Notes: generated from the letters alone by a model not told the origin. A DNA stretch of 64,000 bases from Cellulosilyticum ruminicola JCM 14822 (GCF_001311925.1 NZ_BBCG01000001.1:62001-126000); one strand, 5' to 3'; shown: positions 27,755-38,090, counted from the first letter of the stretch. Program-made: numbers and translations.

Positions 27755-28861
27755 ATGAACAGTTAATTACTTTAAATCTGCAGTTCTTTTCAGCAGAAAG
27801 TGAAGGTAGAACTGAAAAGGCTACTACTAAAAAAAGAGAAGACTCTCGAAAAAAGGGACAAGTTGCTAAAAGTAATGATTTAAATACAGCAATTATAATC
27901 GTTGGATTTTGTGGTGCCATGACAGTACTAGCTAGTTATATGAATAAACAAATATTGAAGTATATGAAAGATAGCTTCTTACATTTAAACAATAACTTAC
28001 AAATACAAAATGAAAGATATTTGCTATTAAATATTAATCAAGGCATTAAATCACTTTTAATTATTTCGTTGCCATTATGGTTTATTCTTGTATTAACTGC
28101 TTTTTTGATTAGTTATATTCAAGTTGGATTTAAAGTAACTTGGGAACCCATGCAGCCTAAATTTTCAAAAATGAATCCTATGAATGGCTTTAAGAAAATG
28201 TTTTCAAAGGATACAATAGTTACTTTATTAATTGCATCCGCTAAAGTAAGTGTTTTAGGGACAATTGTTTATAAAATAATTATTTCTAAGGTACCTTTAT
28301 TTTTAAGTTTTTATAATATGAGTGTGAATCAAATTTTCACCAATATTGGTAAGACAATTTTAAATATAGGATTTTTTACAGGTGGGGCATTTTTTAGTTC
28401 TTGCAGTACTTGACTATGCATATCAACGTTATAAACATGAAGAGAGTATTAAGATGACAAAGCAAGAAGTAAAAGAAGAGTATAAAAATGCTGAAGGGGA
28501 TCCACAAATTAAGGGTAAGATTAGACAAAAGATGCGAGAAGGTTCTATGAGACGTATGATGCAGGCAGTACCGGATGCAGATGTCATTATTACCAACCCA
28601 ACTCACTTTGCTATTGCAATTAAATATGATCCAGACAAAGGAAGAGCACCGGTTGTTGTTGCAAAAGGGGTAGACTATGTAGCGCAAAAAATTAAAGAAA
28701 AAGCAAAAGAGTGTAATATACAAATTGTAGAGAATAAACCTTTAGCAAGATCACTGTATTATACAGTGGATTTAGATAGAGAGATTCCACCAGAATTATA
28801 TGGGGCAGTAGCAGAAGTCTTAGCCTTTGTATATAATTTGGAAAACAAACATAAAAAATAG
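27751..28861 (+). CDS. flhB: Flagellar export switch protein FlhB, frameshifted
   Basis: Export-gate component that switches substrate class. GTG start at 27751 overlapping fliR. Frame 1 contains the charged N-terminal region ([23 protein letters not shown]) and three membrane helices, then ends after [10 protein letters not shown]. Removing one T from the six-T run at 28389-28394 restores [14 protein letters not shown] and the cytoplasmic domain, including the autocleavage site NPTH in [14 protein letters not shown]. About 369 residues repaired, normal length. The break would remove the whole cytoplasmic domain. Confidence 0.94.
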
Positions 28862-28872
28862 GAGGGGTTAAA

Positions 28873-30912
28873 GTGAAATTTAAATCGGGAGACGCAATAC
28901 TAGGGCTATTTGTTATTGCAATTATATTCTTAATTATTATTCCGCTACCGGATACTATTTTAAGTATCTTACTTATTTTAAATATTTCCATAGCAGCTAT
29001 GATTTTGATGAGTGCGCTTTTCTCAAAAGAACCTCTTGATTTATCATTGTTTCCAACATTGTTACTTTTAACAACATTGTTTAGACTAGGTCTAAATATT
29101 GCAAGTACAAAATTGATTTTACAAAATGGTGATGCAGGAAAAGTTGTACAGACCTTTGGTGAATTCGTTGCAGGTGGGAAACTTGTAATCGGGATTATTA
29201 TTTTCATCATTATTACAATTGTAAATATGCAAGTTATCACAAAAGGTTCTGAACGTGTAGCTGAAGTAACAGCACGTTTCACATTAGATGCAATGCCTGG
29301 TAAACAAATGGCTATTGATGCTGACTTAAATACAGGTTTTATTGATGAAGCAGAAGCTAAAAAAAGAAGAAAAAAAATTCAAGATGAAGCAGCTTTCTTT
29401 GGTTCTATGGATGGGGCTTCTAAATTCGTAAAAAATGATGCAGTTGTTGGTATTTTTATTACATTGGTTAATATTATTGCAGGTATTATTATTGGTGTTG
29501 TAATGAAGCAAATGGAATTTACAGATGCACTTCAAAAATATACAGTTATGACTGTTGGAGATGGACTTGTAAGTGCTATTCCATCACTGCTTATTTCTAT
29601 TGCTACAGGTATTTTGGTAACTAAGACAGCTTCTGAAGATAGCATGAGTAATGTGATTCTTGGTCAAATTGCTTATTCACCAGTTGTACTTTATGTAGTA
29701 GGTATTGTCTTAATAATTTTTGGTTTACTTACACCAATGGGAGCACTTACAACTTTACCAATGGCAGCAATATGGTTCTTCTTAGCATATCGCATGAGTA
29801 AACTTAGTAAGGTACAAGCAGTAGAAGAAGAATTAGCATCAGAGGATGAAGAAGTTGGCGAAATTCGTAAGCCAGAAAATGTTATTTCATTATTACAAGT
29901 AGACCCTATTGAATTAGAATTTGGTTATGGAATGATTCCACTGGCGGATGTTAATCAAGGTGGAGATTTATTAGATCGTGTCGTTATGATTAGACGACAA
30001 ATTGCGTTAGAGTTAGGAAGTATCGTACCAATTGTACGTTTAAGAGATAATATTCAATTACCACCAAATGCTTATAGTATTAAGATTAAAGGAATTGAAG
30101 TAGCTAAAGGTGAGATATTATTTGACCACTATATGGCTATGAATCCAGGATATGTAGAAGAAGAGATTGATGGTATTGCTACAACAGAACCAGCTTTCGG
30201 ACTTCCAGCATTATGGATTACAGAAGCACAACGTGAGAAAGCGGAGATGAGAGGGTATACAGTTGTAGACTGTCCATCTATTGTTGCAACACATTTAACA
30301 GAAGTTATTAAACGTTACTTACATGAACTTTTAAATCGACAAGATGTTCAAACATTAATTAATAATGTTAATGAAACACATCCAACACTTATTAGTGAAT
30401 TAACCCCTAAACTTTTAAGTATAGGGGATATTCAAAAAGTACTTGCAAATTTACTACAAGAAGGTGTATCTATTAGAGACCTTGTAACGATTTGTGAAGT
30501 GCTGGCAGATTATGCAACATCTATTAAAGATACGGATGTATTAACAGAATATGTAAGACAAGGATTAGCACGTGCAATTTCTAAGCGTGTATTTGGTGCG
30601 GGGACGAACAAGGTTATTACATTAGATCCTGCTATTGAGCAACAAATTATGGAGCACGTGCAACATACTGAACAAGGTGCTTACATTGCATTAGATCCAA
30701 AAACAATTCAAGTTATTGTTAATCAACTTAAGAAAGAAATTAATAAATTAACATCTATTGGACTTCAACCTATTATATTAACTTCACCAATTGTAAGAAT
30801 TTACTTTAAGCAGTTAACAATGCAATATATACCTGATTTAACAGTTATTTCTTATAATGAAGTGGAACAAAATGTGGAAGTTCAATCAATAGGAATGGTG
30901 AGCATTGTATGA
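28873..30912 (+). CDS. flhA: Flagellar export protein FlhA
   Basis: Major export-gate protein, 679 residues. About eight N-terminal membrane helices and the FHIPEP-type loop (TRFTLDAMPGKQMAIDADLNTG at about 135-156), then a cytoplasmic chaperone-docking domain (about 340-679). GTG start at 28873 after GGAGGGGTTAAA. The stop overlaps flhF (ATGA). Confidence 0.97.
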   Translation: MKFKSGDAILGLFVIAIIFLIIIPLPDTILSILLILNISIAAMILMSALFSKEPLDLSLFPTLLLLTTLFRLGLNIASTKLILQNGDAGKVVQTFGEFVAGGKLVIGIIIFIIITIVNMQVITKGSERVAEVTARFTLDAMPGKQMAIDADLNTGFIDEAEAKKRRKKIQDEAAFFGSMDGASKFVKNDAVVGIFITLVNIIAGIIIGVVMKQMEFTDALQKYTVMTVGDGLVSAIPSLLISIATGILVTKTASEDSMSNVILGQIAYSPVVLYVVGIVLIIFGLLTPMGALTTLPMAAIWFFLAYRMSKLSKVQAVEEELASEDEEVGEIRKPENVISLLQVDPIELEFGYGMIPLADVNQGGDLLDRVVMIRRQIALELGSIVPIVRLRDNIQLPPNAYSIKIKGIEVAKGEILFDHYMAMNPGYVEEEIDGIATTEPAFGLPALWITEAQREKAEMRGYTVVDCPSIVATHLTEVIKRYLHELLNRQDVQTLINNVNETHPTLISELTPKLLSIGDIQKVLANLLQEGVSIRDLVTICEVLADYATSIKDTDVLTEYVRQGLARAISKRVFGAGTNKVITLDPAIEQQIMEHVQHTEQGAYIALDPKTIQVIVNQLKKEINKLTSIGLQPIILTSPIVRIYFKQLTMQYIPDLTVISYNEVEQNVEVQSIGMVSIV

Positions 30913-32045
30913 GAATACTAAAAATTAAAGGAAAAGATGAAAAAATAATTTTAAATCAAATAGAGAAGCAATATGGTGATAAAGTAGTTGTTTTAAGTAC
31001 ACAAAAAGAAGCAGTAGGGCGTTTTAAATTATTTAAAACCCCTAAAACTGTAATAACTATTGCTGTGAAAGATGAAGAATATGATCTATCTGTTCATGAA
31101 AATTTAGAAAGAATTAAAAATGTTCCTAATATCCAAAAAGAGGATAATAAAGAGAGCAATGAAGCTGTTAAAATGCTTTTAGATTTAAATGAGCATATTA
31201 AGAATATGGAAATGACTTTACAAAATCTACAAAATCAAGCAGCTCCAAATAGAAAAATAATAGAATCTAGTTCAAACAATGTATTAGCATATTTAAAAGA
31301 AAAAATGATTGGAATAGGTATTAAACAACCTATATGTGAATGGATGTTGGATTCAGTTGCTGAGGAAAATAATGCAGAAGAGATTATTAAAATTATTCAT
31401 ATAAAGATTGAAGAGTTGTTAACTAATCATAAAGCAGATGAAGAATTGCCACAAACTGTATTTTTTATCGGTTCTACAGGGGTTGGAAAAACAACAACAA
31501 TTGCTAAGTTGACAGCGCAATATGTGTTAGAAAAACATAAAAAAGTAGTGCTATTTACATCGGATACATATCGTATTGCAGCAATTGAACAACTTAAAAC
31601 ATATGCGGACATTTTGGGTGTACCAATAGAAATTATTTATGATGAGCAAGATATACCAGAGCTTCTAAAAAAATGGCAGCATGTAGATTATATTTTTATT
31701 GATACTGCTGGACGTTCTCATAAAAATGTGGAACAAGTAAATGAACTTTTAAGTCTATTAAAAAGTGTTACAGAAAAGAGAGTATTTTTAGTTGTTAATG
31801 CTAATACAGCTACAACAGATGTCATGAATGTTATTGATACTTATGGGGAAGTACAAAATGATGTAGAACTTATCATTACAAAATTAGATGAAACAGATGA
31901 GATTGGAAATATATTAAATATCCAAAGTTATGCACAACGTCCAATTAAGTATATTACAATCGGGCAAAATGTACCGGCAGATATTAAACTTTTCACTCAT
32001 GAAGAATACATAGCTGACTTACTAGGGAGAGTACAATATGAATGA
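30909..32045 (+). CDS. flhF: Flagellar SRP-like GTPase FlhF
   Basis: Signal-recognition-type GTPase controlling site and number of flagella. 378 residues: basic N-terminal region, then NG domain with P-loop GSTGVGKTTTIAKL (about 182-195), FTSDTYRIAAIEQL and DTAGRSH. Starts inside the flhA end and overlaps flhG by 8 bp. Confidence 0.95.
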   Translation: MRILKIKGKDEKIILNQIEKQYGDKVVVLSTQKEAVGRFKLFKTPKTVITIAVKDEEYDLSVHENLERIKNVPNIQKEDNKESNEAVKMLLDLNEHIKNMEMTLQNLQNQAAPNRKIIESSSNNVLAYLKEKMIGIGIKQPICEWMLDSVAEENNAEEIIKIIHIKIEELLTNHKADEELPQTVFFIGSTGVGKTTTIAKLTAQYVLEKHKKVVLFTSDTYRIAAIEQLKTYADILGVPIEIIYDEQDIPELLKKWQHVDYIFIDTAGRSHKNVEQVNELLSLLKSVTEKRVFLVVNANTATTDVMNVIDTYGEVQNDVELIITKLDETDEIGNILNIQSYAQRPIKYITIGQNVPADIKLFTHEEYIADLLGRVQYE

Positions 32046-32916
32046 TCAAGCACAAGTATTAAGAACTTTAATGGCTAATAACGGAAATGGTGATATATTT
32101 TCAAAAAATAGTAATATGAAAGTTATTACAGTAGCAAGTGGAAAAGGTGGTGTGGGTAAAAGTAATTTTAGTGTTAATCTAGCACTGGCATTGAAGGAAC
32201 TTGGTAAGAAGCCGCTTATTCTAGATGCAGATTTTGGACTTGCAAATGTAGAAATTATATTGGGTGAGAGACCTAAATATAATCTTTCTCATGTATTAAA
32301 TGAACAATGTAGTATGCAAGAAATTGTAACAGAAAGTAAATATGGTGTTTCATTTATTTCAGGAGGTTCAGGTATTAAAGACATGATGTTTTTGACACCT
32401 ACACAAATTGATAAAGTGGGAAGAGGAATAGCTTCTTTAGAAGAAATGAGTGATTTGTTAGTAGTAGATACAGGAGCAGGAATTAATGAAATTGTACTTA
32501 AGTTTTGTAGATTAGCACAAGATGTGTACATTATTATTACACCAGAACCAACTTCTATTACGGATGGCTATGCACTTATTAAAACAATTGCAAATCAAAT
32601 GACAGAGCATGTGCGAGTTAATATTATTGTAAATAAGGCTGCTTCAAGACAAGAAGCTGTACAAGTTTTTAATAATCTTCAAAGTGTTGCTAAGGCTTTC
32701 TTAAAATTAGAAATACAATATGCAGGTTTTATTCCATATGATGAAAAACTATTTATGGCAGGTAAGAATCAAGTGCCAATAGCTATATATGATCAAAGAG
32801 CAAAATCTAGTGTGGCATATAGAGAAATTGCAAAACAAATTTGTGATGTAAAAGAGTCAGATGAAGGGGAAAAAAGAAATTTATTAAATAAATTTAAAAG
32901 TTTATTTTCACATTAG
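32038..32916 (+). CDS. flhG: Flagellar number regulator FlhG (YlxH, MinD-like ATPase)
   Basis: ParA/MinD-family ATPase that works with FlhF. 292 residues: N-terminal activating segment with DQAQVLRTLM, deviant Walker A in SGKGGVGKSNFSVNLA (about 36-51), DADFGLANV, and a C-terminal basic amphipathic stretch (LLNKFKSLFSH) suited to membrane binding. A ~105-bp gap with no gene follows; a PilZ gene is often found here in relatives but is not seen. Confidence 0.95.
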   Translation: MNDQAQVLRTLMANNGNGDIFSKNSNMKVITVASGKGGVGKSNFSVNLALALKELGKKPLILDADFGLANVEIILGERPKYNLSHVLNEQCSMQEIVTESKYGVSFISGGSGIKDMMFLTPTQIDKVGRGIASLEEMSDLLVVDTGAGINEIVLKFCRLAQDVYIIITPEPTSITDGYALIKTIANQMTEHVRVNIIVNKAASRQEAVQVFNNLQSVAKAFLKLEIQYAGFIPYDEKLFMAGKNQVPIAIYDQRAKSSVAYREIAKQICDVKESDEGEKRNLLNKFKSLFSH

Positions 32917-33021
32917 CTGTAAAATGTTAACAAAAAATGCATAACATTATGGAATGCATAAAAATAAATAGTTAAAAGGTTTATAGTAATAGTATACTCC
33001 GAATTATAGGAGATTGATTAG

Positions 33022-33642
33022 ATGAGTACTGATATAAATCACAGAGCAGTGTATAAAGAAGAATATGAGTATATTGTTGCAATGGGCATTTCAACTGGTG
33101 GGCCGAAGCTTTTAAGTCAGATTATACAAACTTTAGACGAAAGCGTATCAGCCACATATATTGTTGTACAACATATGCCACCGGGATTTACTAAAACGCT
33201 TGCTGAAAGGTTAAACACAATGACGAAGCTTACAGTAAAAGAAGCGGTAGATAATGAGATGCTAAAACGAGGCGTAGTTTATATTGCACCAGGAGGAAAA
33301 CAGCTTAAGATTAATGATGCAGATAACCCTTATATTATGATTACTGATGAAGCACCATATAAAGGACATAGACCAGCTGTGAATATTATGATGAATGCGT
33401 TAGCACAGTTAAAACGGTGTCGTAAAAAATATATTGCCATTATTATGACAGGTATGGGCTCCGATGGGTTAGAAGGTATTATGAATCTAAAGAAGAATAA
33501 AACCTGTACAGTAATTGCACAGGATGAAGCAACTTGTACAGTGTATGGCATGCCAAAGGCGGTTATAAATGCAGGATTAGCAGATTATATATGTCCAGGT
33601 TATGAGATTACTAAAATAATTAAAAAGATAGCGGGGGATTAA
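33022..33642 (+). CDS. cheB: CheB-type methylesterase lacking the receiver domain
   Basis: Removes methyl groups from chemoreceptor glutamates. Only the catalytic domain is present (206 residues against about 350 for standard CheB). The triad is intact: Ser in GISTGGP, His in VVQHMPPG, Asp in IMTGMGSDG. The N-terminal 15 residues are unrelated to a receiver, and no receiver can be read in the 105 bp upstream in any frame. ATG at 33022 follows ATAGGAGATTG. Activity could not be switched by CheA phosphorylation in the usual way. It lies between flhG and cheA. Confidence 0.9.
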   Translation: MSTDINHRAVYKEEYEYIVAMGISTGGPKLLSQIIQTLDESVSATYIVVQHMPPGFTKTLAERLNTMTKLTVKEAVDNEMLKRGVVYIAPGGKQLKINDADNPYIMITDEAPYKGHRPAVNIMMNALAQLKRCRKKYIAIIMTGMGSDGLEGIMNLKKNKTCTVIAQDEATCTVYGMPKAVINAGLADYICPGYEITKIIKKIAGD

Positions 33643-33643
33643 A

Positions 33644-35683
33644 ATGGAAGTTAGTCAATATTTAAATATGTTTATCGAGGAATCAAAAGATAACTTACAA
33701 AGATTAAATGAGAATTTATTAAAGTTAGAGAACAACCCAGATGATATTCAAATTTTAAATGAAATTTTTAGGGTTGCACATACATTAAAAGGTATGGCTG
33801 GAACAATGGGATTTGTAAGAATGCAAAAACTAACACATAATATTGAAAATGTACTTTCAGATATTCGTTCAGGAAGTATTAAAATCAATTCAGACATGGT
33901 AGATACATTATTTATGTGTTTAGATGCATTAGAAAATTATGTTGAAGAAATTGTGAATACATCAAGTGAAGGAACAGATGACCACAATGACTTAATTGAG
34001 AATTTAGCTGAGATTATTAAAAGTAAGGGTGAAGTAACACACACAGAAACACCAGTAGTAGATCAGGAAACAAAAGAAGAAAAGACAGCTGGTAATTTAA
34101 TTGAATTACCAGATACACAAAAACTTGTAAAAAATAATGCAATTGAAATGGGAATGAACGTATTCCAAATTAAAGTAGATTTATCCCCAAATTGTGTATT
34201 AAAATCAGCGAGAGCATTTGTTATTTTTACAGATTTAGAACGTTTTGGTGAAATTATTCATTGTATTCCAAGTACACAAGATATCGAAGATGAAAAATTT
34301 GAAAATGACTTTACAGTTGTAGTTGTAACTAAAGAAATAAAAGAAAAGCTTGAACAAGTTATTATGAGTGTTTCTGAAGTAGAAGGTGTAACAATTGAAG
34401 CGTTTGCAAAAGATCATGATGCTAAAATTGAAGAAGTAGCTCTTAAAAAAGAAGAGCAAGCAGAAGCTCATCCAACAGCGTCAGTAACGCCAGCGAATTC
34501 TGAAACAAATAATAGTAGTAATAACAAGCAAGTATCAAATAAAACTGTAAGAGTTAATATTGATCGTTTAGACACATTAATGAATTTAGTAAGTGAGCTT
34601 ATTATTGTTAAAACACAATTAGAAGGTTTAAATGTAACTTCTCAAGATGCAAATACAAATTATAATGATTCAGTGGAGTATTTAGAGCGTGTAACAACAA
34701 ATTTACATGATGCAGTTATGAAAGTACGAATGGTACCAGTTGAAATTGTATTCAATCGTTTCCCACGTATGATTCGTGATATTTCTCGTAAATTAGGCAA
34801 GGACATTGATCTTGTAATGTCAGGTGAAGAAACAGAACTTGACCGTACAGTAATTGATGAAATTGGTGATCCACTTATTCATTTACTTAGAAATGCAGCA
34901 GACCATGGTCTTGAAACAATTGAAGAACGTGCTACTATTGGTAAACCTAGAAAAGGAACAATCAAGTTACAGGCATATCAGGATGGAAATAGTGTAGTTA
35001 TTGAAGTTGAAGATGATGGTAAAGGTATTAACGTTCAAGCCATTAAAAATAAAGCTGTTCAAAAAGGTACTATTACAAAAGAAGAAGCTGATGCTATGAA
35101 TGAGCAAGAAGCTCTCGACTTATTATTTAGACCAAGCTTCAGCACAGCGGAGAAAATATCAGATCTTTCAGGACGTGGTGTAGGCTTAGATGTAGTAAAA
35201 AGTAAAATTACAGAACTTGGTGGACATGTTGAAGTTCAAACAGAACTCGGAAAGGGAAGTAAGTTTATTGTAAGATTACCACTTACACTCGCAATTATTC
35301 AAGCACTTATGATTAGTATCGGTGATGAAAAATACGCTATTCCACTTAGTAACATTCAAAATATTGAAGATGTGCGTAAAGAAGATATTAAACTTGTTCA
35401 AAATCAAGAAGTTATTATGGTACGTAATGAGATTATACCAATTGTGAGATTACATAGTGTACTTGGTTTACCAGAACAAGAAGATAAAGATTTAATGATG
35501 GGTGTTATTGTTAAAAAAGGTGAGAGACAAGTAGGATTTATTATTGATTCATTAATTGGTCAACAAGAAATCGTTATTAAATCATTAGGAAAATATTTAA
35601 GTGGTATTGATATTATTGCAGGTGCAACAATCTTAGGTAATGGTGAAGTTGCATTAATTTTAGATATTAATTCATTAATCTAG
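33644..35683 (+). CDS. cheA: Chemotaxis histidine kinase CheA
   Basis: 679 residues. P1 HPt domain with phosphorylated His in RVAHTLKGMAGTMGF (about 46). P2 domain (about 170-265), acidic/Ser-Asn linker, dimerisation domain, ATPase domain with N box HLLRNAADHG, G1 DDGKGI and G2 GRGVGLDVV, then the CheW-like C-terminal domain (LPLTLAIIQALMI onward). GGGGGATTAAA precedes the ATG. Directly followed by cheW. Confidence 0.97.
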   Translation: MEVSQYLNMFIEESKDNLQRLNENLLKLENNPDDIQILNEIFRVAHTLKGMAGTMGFVRMQKLTHNIENVLSDIRSGSIKINSDMVDTLFMCLDALENYVEEIVNTSSEGTDDHNDLIENLAEIIKSKGEVTHTETPVVDQETKEEKTAGNLIELPDTQKLVKNNAIEMGMNVFQIKVDLSPNCVLKSARAFVIFTDLERFGEIIHCIPSTQDIEDEKFENDFTVVVVTKEIKEKLEQVIMSVSEVEGVTIEAFAKDHDAKIEEVALKKEEQAEAHPTASVTPANSETNNSSNNKQVSNKTVRVNIDRLDTLMNLVSELIIVKTQLEGLNVTSQDANTNYNDSVEYLERVTTNLHDAVMKVRMVPVEIVFNRFPRMIRDISRKLGKDIDLVMSGEETELDRTVIDEIGDPLIHLLRNAADHGLETIEERATIGKPRKGTIKLQAYQDGNSVVIEVEDDGKGINVQAIKNKAVQKGTITKEEADAMNEQEALDLLFRPSFSTAEKISDLSGRGVGLDVVKSKITELGGHVEVQTELGKGSKFIVRLPLTLAIIQALMISIGDEKYAIPLSNIQNIEDVRKEDIKLVQNQEVIMVRNEIIPIVRLHSVLGLPEQEDKDLMMGVIVKKGERQVGFIIDSLIGQQEIVIKSLGKYLSGIDIIAGATILGNGEVALILDINSLI

Positions 35684-35694
35684 GGGTGAAGTAA

Positions 35695-36144
35695 ATGGAA
35701 AATACAGTAGATAGCATGACACAATATATTGTGTTTAGATTAGATGAGCAATCATATGGGATTGATATTCAAAATGTCCAAACGATTGAAAGAATGAAAG
35801 CAGTTATGCGTGTACCCAAAGCACCATATTGTGTAAAAGGTGTAATGAATCTTAGGGGAGAAATTATTCCAGTTGTAAGTTTAAGAGATCAATTTGGTCT
35901 TGAAAAGATTGATTATACAGATAAAACAAGAATTATCATTGTGAAAATTGAAGATGCAATGGTAGGAATTATTGTAGATGAAGTAAAAGAAGTTATTGAA
36001 ATTGAAGAAACAGAAGTTGAAAATGTTCAAAATATCCAAGGAAAGATAAAAACAAGCCATATATTAGGTGTTGGTAAAGTAGTTGATAACATTGTCACAT
36101 TATTAAACTTACCTAATATTATTGAAGAAGCTTTCGACAACTAA
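35695..36144 (+). CDS. cheW: Chemotaxis coupling protein CheW
   Basis: 149 residues, a single CheW domain coupling receptors to CheA. Motifs: YGIDIQNVQTIERM, VKGVMNLRGEIIPVVSLRDQFGL, VDEVKEVIEI. AGGGGTGAAGTAA precedes the ATG, 11 bp after cheA. Confidence 0.96.
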   Translation: MENTVDSMTQYIVFRLDEQSYGIDIQNVQTIERMKAVMRVPKAPYCVKGVMNLRGEIIPVVSLRDQFGLEKIDYTDKTRIIIVKIEDAMVGIIVDEVKEVIEIEETEVENVQNIQGKIKTSHILGVGKVVDNIVTLLNLPNIIEEAFDN

Positions 36145-36161
36145 TAGATTGGGGGGAGAAA

Positions 36162-36785
36162 ATGGGGGAAAGACAATATCAGGATATTACTGATGAAGAG
36201 GTTGATATTTTAAGAGAGGCAGGTAGTATTGCTTCTGGTAATGCCATGACGTCATTAGGCAAACTATTAGGATGTACCCTTGACATGAATGTGGCAAGGG
36301 TACGTATTGAACAAATCCAAGAATTAAGTGAAGTATTGGGTGATGCAGAAGAAGTTATTGCAGGAATGATTATTAATGTATATGGCGATTTCAATGCCAT
36401 GCTACTTCTTGCACTAGAGACTGAAAGCGCACTAAAAGTTATTAATTTAATGCTAGGAAGAGAGAAGACAAATATAGAAGCATTAGATGAGTTGGATTGT
36501 TCAGTACTTTGTGAAACAGGTAATATTCTAGCAGGTTCTTATTTAAGCGCATTAAATACATTTACTGGCCTAGCATTTGATGTGTCTACACCACAGATGG
36601 CAATCGATATGGCAGGTGCCATTTTGAGTTATCCGGCTATTGAGTTTGTGCGAAATGATAATACAATGTTATTTATAGAAACAGCCTTTCATGATAAAAA
36701 TGATGTACTGAGTGGAACATACATCTTAATCTTAGATAATGATTCGTATAATAAGATTATCGATACATTAGGAGCTAACATATGA
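36162..36785 (+). CDS. cheC: CheY-P phosphatase CheC
   Basis: 207 residues, two pseudo-symmetric CheC halves. The second active-site motif is complete (SVLCETGN: Ser, Glu, Asn). In the first (DILREAGSIASGN) the usual Asn after E-x-x is Ser, so probably only one site works. The first G of the following gene overlaps: stop TGA shares bases with cheD ATG. SD GGGGGGAG. Works with CheD. Confidence 0.94.
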   Translation: MGERQYQDITDEEVDILREAGSIASGNAMTSLGKLLGCTLDMNVARVRIEQIQELSEVLGDAEEVIAGMIINVYGDFNAMLLLALETESALKVINLMLGREKTNIEALDELDCSVLCETGNILAGSYLSALNTFTGLAFDVSTPQMAIDMAGAILSYPAIEFVRNDNTMLFIETAFHDKNDVLSGTYILILDNDSYNKIIDTLGANI

Positions 36786-37273
36786 GTGAAGGGAAAATAA
36801 TTAAAGTAGGAATGGCAGATTTAAAGGTAGCAAAGGCACCAGATATCTTGACAACATTAGGTTTAGGGTCATGTGTAGGAATAGCATTATATGATAGTGT
36901 CAATAAAATAGGTGGGCTTGCTCATATTATGTTGCCAGATAGTACACAGATTAAAAGCAATAGTAATGTAGCAAAATTTGCGGATACTGCGATAGAAGAG
37001 CTTATCGAACAAATGATAAATATTGGTGCAAGAAATACACGGTTAGTAGCTAAAATAGCAGGTGGTGCCCATATGTTTGAGTTTAAAAATATGGATGATG
37101 TAATGCGCATAGGGACAAGAAATGTAAATGCAGTAACAGAACGTTTGAAGAGTTTTCGTGTTCCTATAGTAGCAAGTGATACTGGCAGCAATTATGGGCG
37201 AACAGTAGAACTACATACAGAAACAGGAGTGTTTGTTGTAAAAACCATAGGGCATGGCGTAAAAGAAATATAG
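36782..37273 (+). CDS. cheD: Chemoreceptor glutamine deamidase CheD
   Basis: 163 residues. Deamidates receptor Gln and stimulates CheC. Catalytic Cys in LGLGSCVGIALYD (about 30) and His in GGLAHIMLPDS are present, with the C-terminal GGSNYGR-like segment seen as DTGSNYGRTVELHTETG. ATGA overlap with cheC indicates translational coupling. Confidence 0.96.
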   Translation: MSEGKIIKVGMADLKVAKAPDILTTLGLGSCVGIALYDSVNKIGGLAHIMLPDSTQIKSNSNVAKFADTAIEELIEQMINIGARNTRLVAKIAGGAHMFEFKNMDDVMRIGTRNVNAVTERLKSFRVPIVASDTGSNYGRTVELHTETGVFVVKTIGHGVKEI

Positions 37274-37296
37274 GTAGAGACAATGGGGGTTCTTAT

Positions 37297-38046
37297 ATGG
37301 ATAAAAGAGAAATAGACGCTATTTGGTTAAAATATAGTAAAACAAGAGATGAAAAAGCAAAAACAGTAATTATTGAAAATTATGTTTACCTTGTAAAATT
37401 AGTTGCGGGTAGACTGGGAATATATCTTAATCAATATGTAGATTTAGATGATTTAGTAGGGTATGGCATATTAGGGCTTATAGATGCAATTGATAAATTT
37501 GATTTAAATAAAAATGTTAAATTTGAAACATATGCTTCCTTAAGAATTAGAGGTGCTATTTTAGATGCAATTCGTAAGTTGGATTGGGTACCAAGAACTT
37601 TAAGAAAGAAGCAAAAAGAATTAGATAAAGTATATGTAGAACTTGAAACAAAGTTAGGTAGAAGACCAGAAGATGTAGAAGTAGCATCTTTTTTAGGCAT
37701 TTCTTTAGATGAATATAATGAACTCTTAAAAGATGTTAATATTAGTGCATTAGTTTCAATTGATGAATATACGTTCCAATTTGAAACAATTAAAGATCCG
37801 AAGGCACCATTACCAGATGATTATGTAGAAGATAAAGAAATGAAGGAAACACTTGCAGAACTTATTGAAAAGTTACCAGAAAGAGAAAGAAAAGTTATTT
37901 TTTTGTATTATTTTGAAGAACTTACATTAAAGGAAATTAGTAAAGTACTCGAGGTATCAGAATCTAGAGTGTCACAACTTCATACAAAAGCGGTGTCTAG
38001 ATTAAGAGCAAGTCTTAGAAAATATAATATGATATTACCACTTTAA
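37297..38046 (+). CDS. sigD: Flagellar sigma factor SigD (sigma-28)
   Basis: FliA/WhiG-family sigma factor driving late flagellar genes, 249 residues. Region 2 (DLDDLVGYGILGLIDAIDKFD, FETYASLRIRGAILDAIRKLDWVPRTLRKK), region 3 and region 4 (LTLKEISKVLEVSESRVSQLHTKAVSRLR) are complete. TGGGGGTTC precedes the ATG. Last classical gene of the fla/che operon, as in Bacillus. Confidence 0.96.
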   Translation: MDKREIDAIWLKYSKTRDEKAKTVIIENYVYLVKLVAGRLGIYLNQYVDLDDLVGYGILGLIDAIDKFDLNKNVKFETYASLRIRGAILDAIRKLDWVPRTLRKKQKELDKVYVELETKLGRRPEDVEVASFLGISLDEYNELLKDVNISALVSIDEYTFQFETIKDPKAPLPDDYVEDKEMKETLAELIEKLPERERKVIFLYYFEELTLKEISKVLEVSESRVSQLHTKAVSRLRASLRKYNMILPL

Positions 38047-38090
38047 TATAGAAAAGGTAACGACTATAAATACAAACTGGGGGGAGGAAA

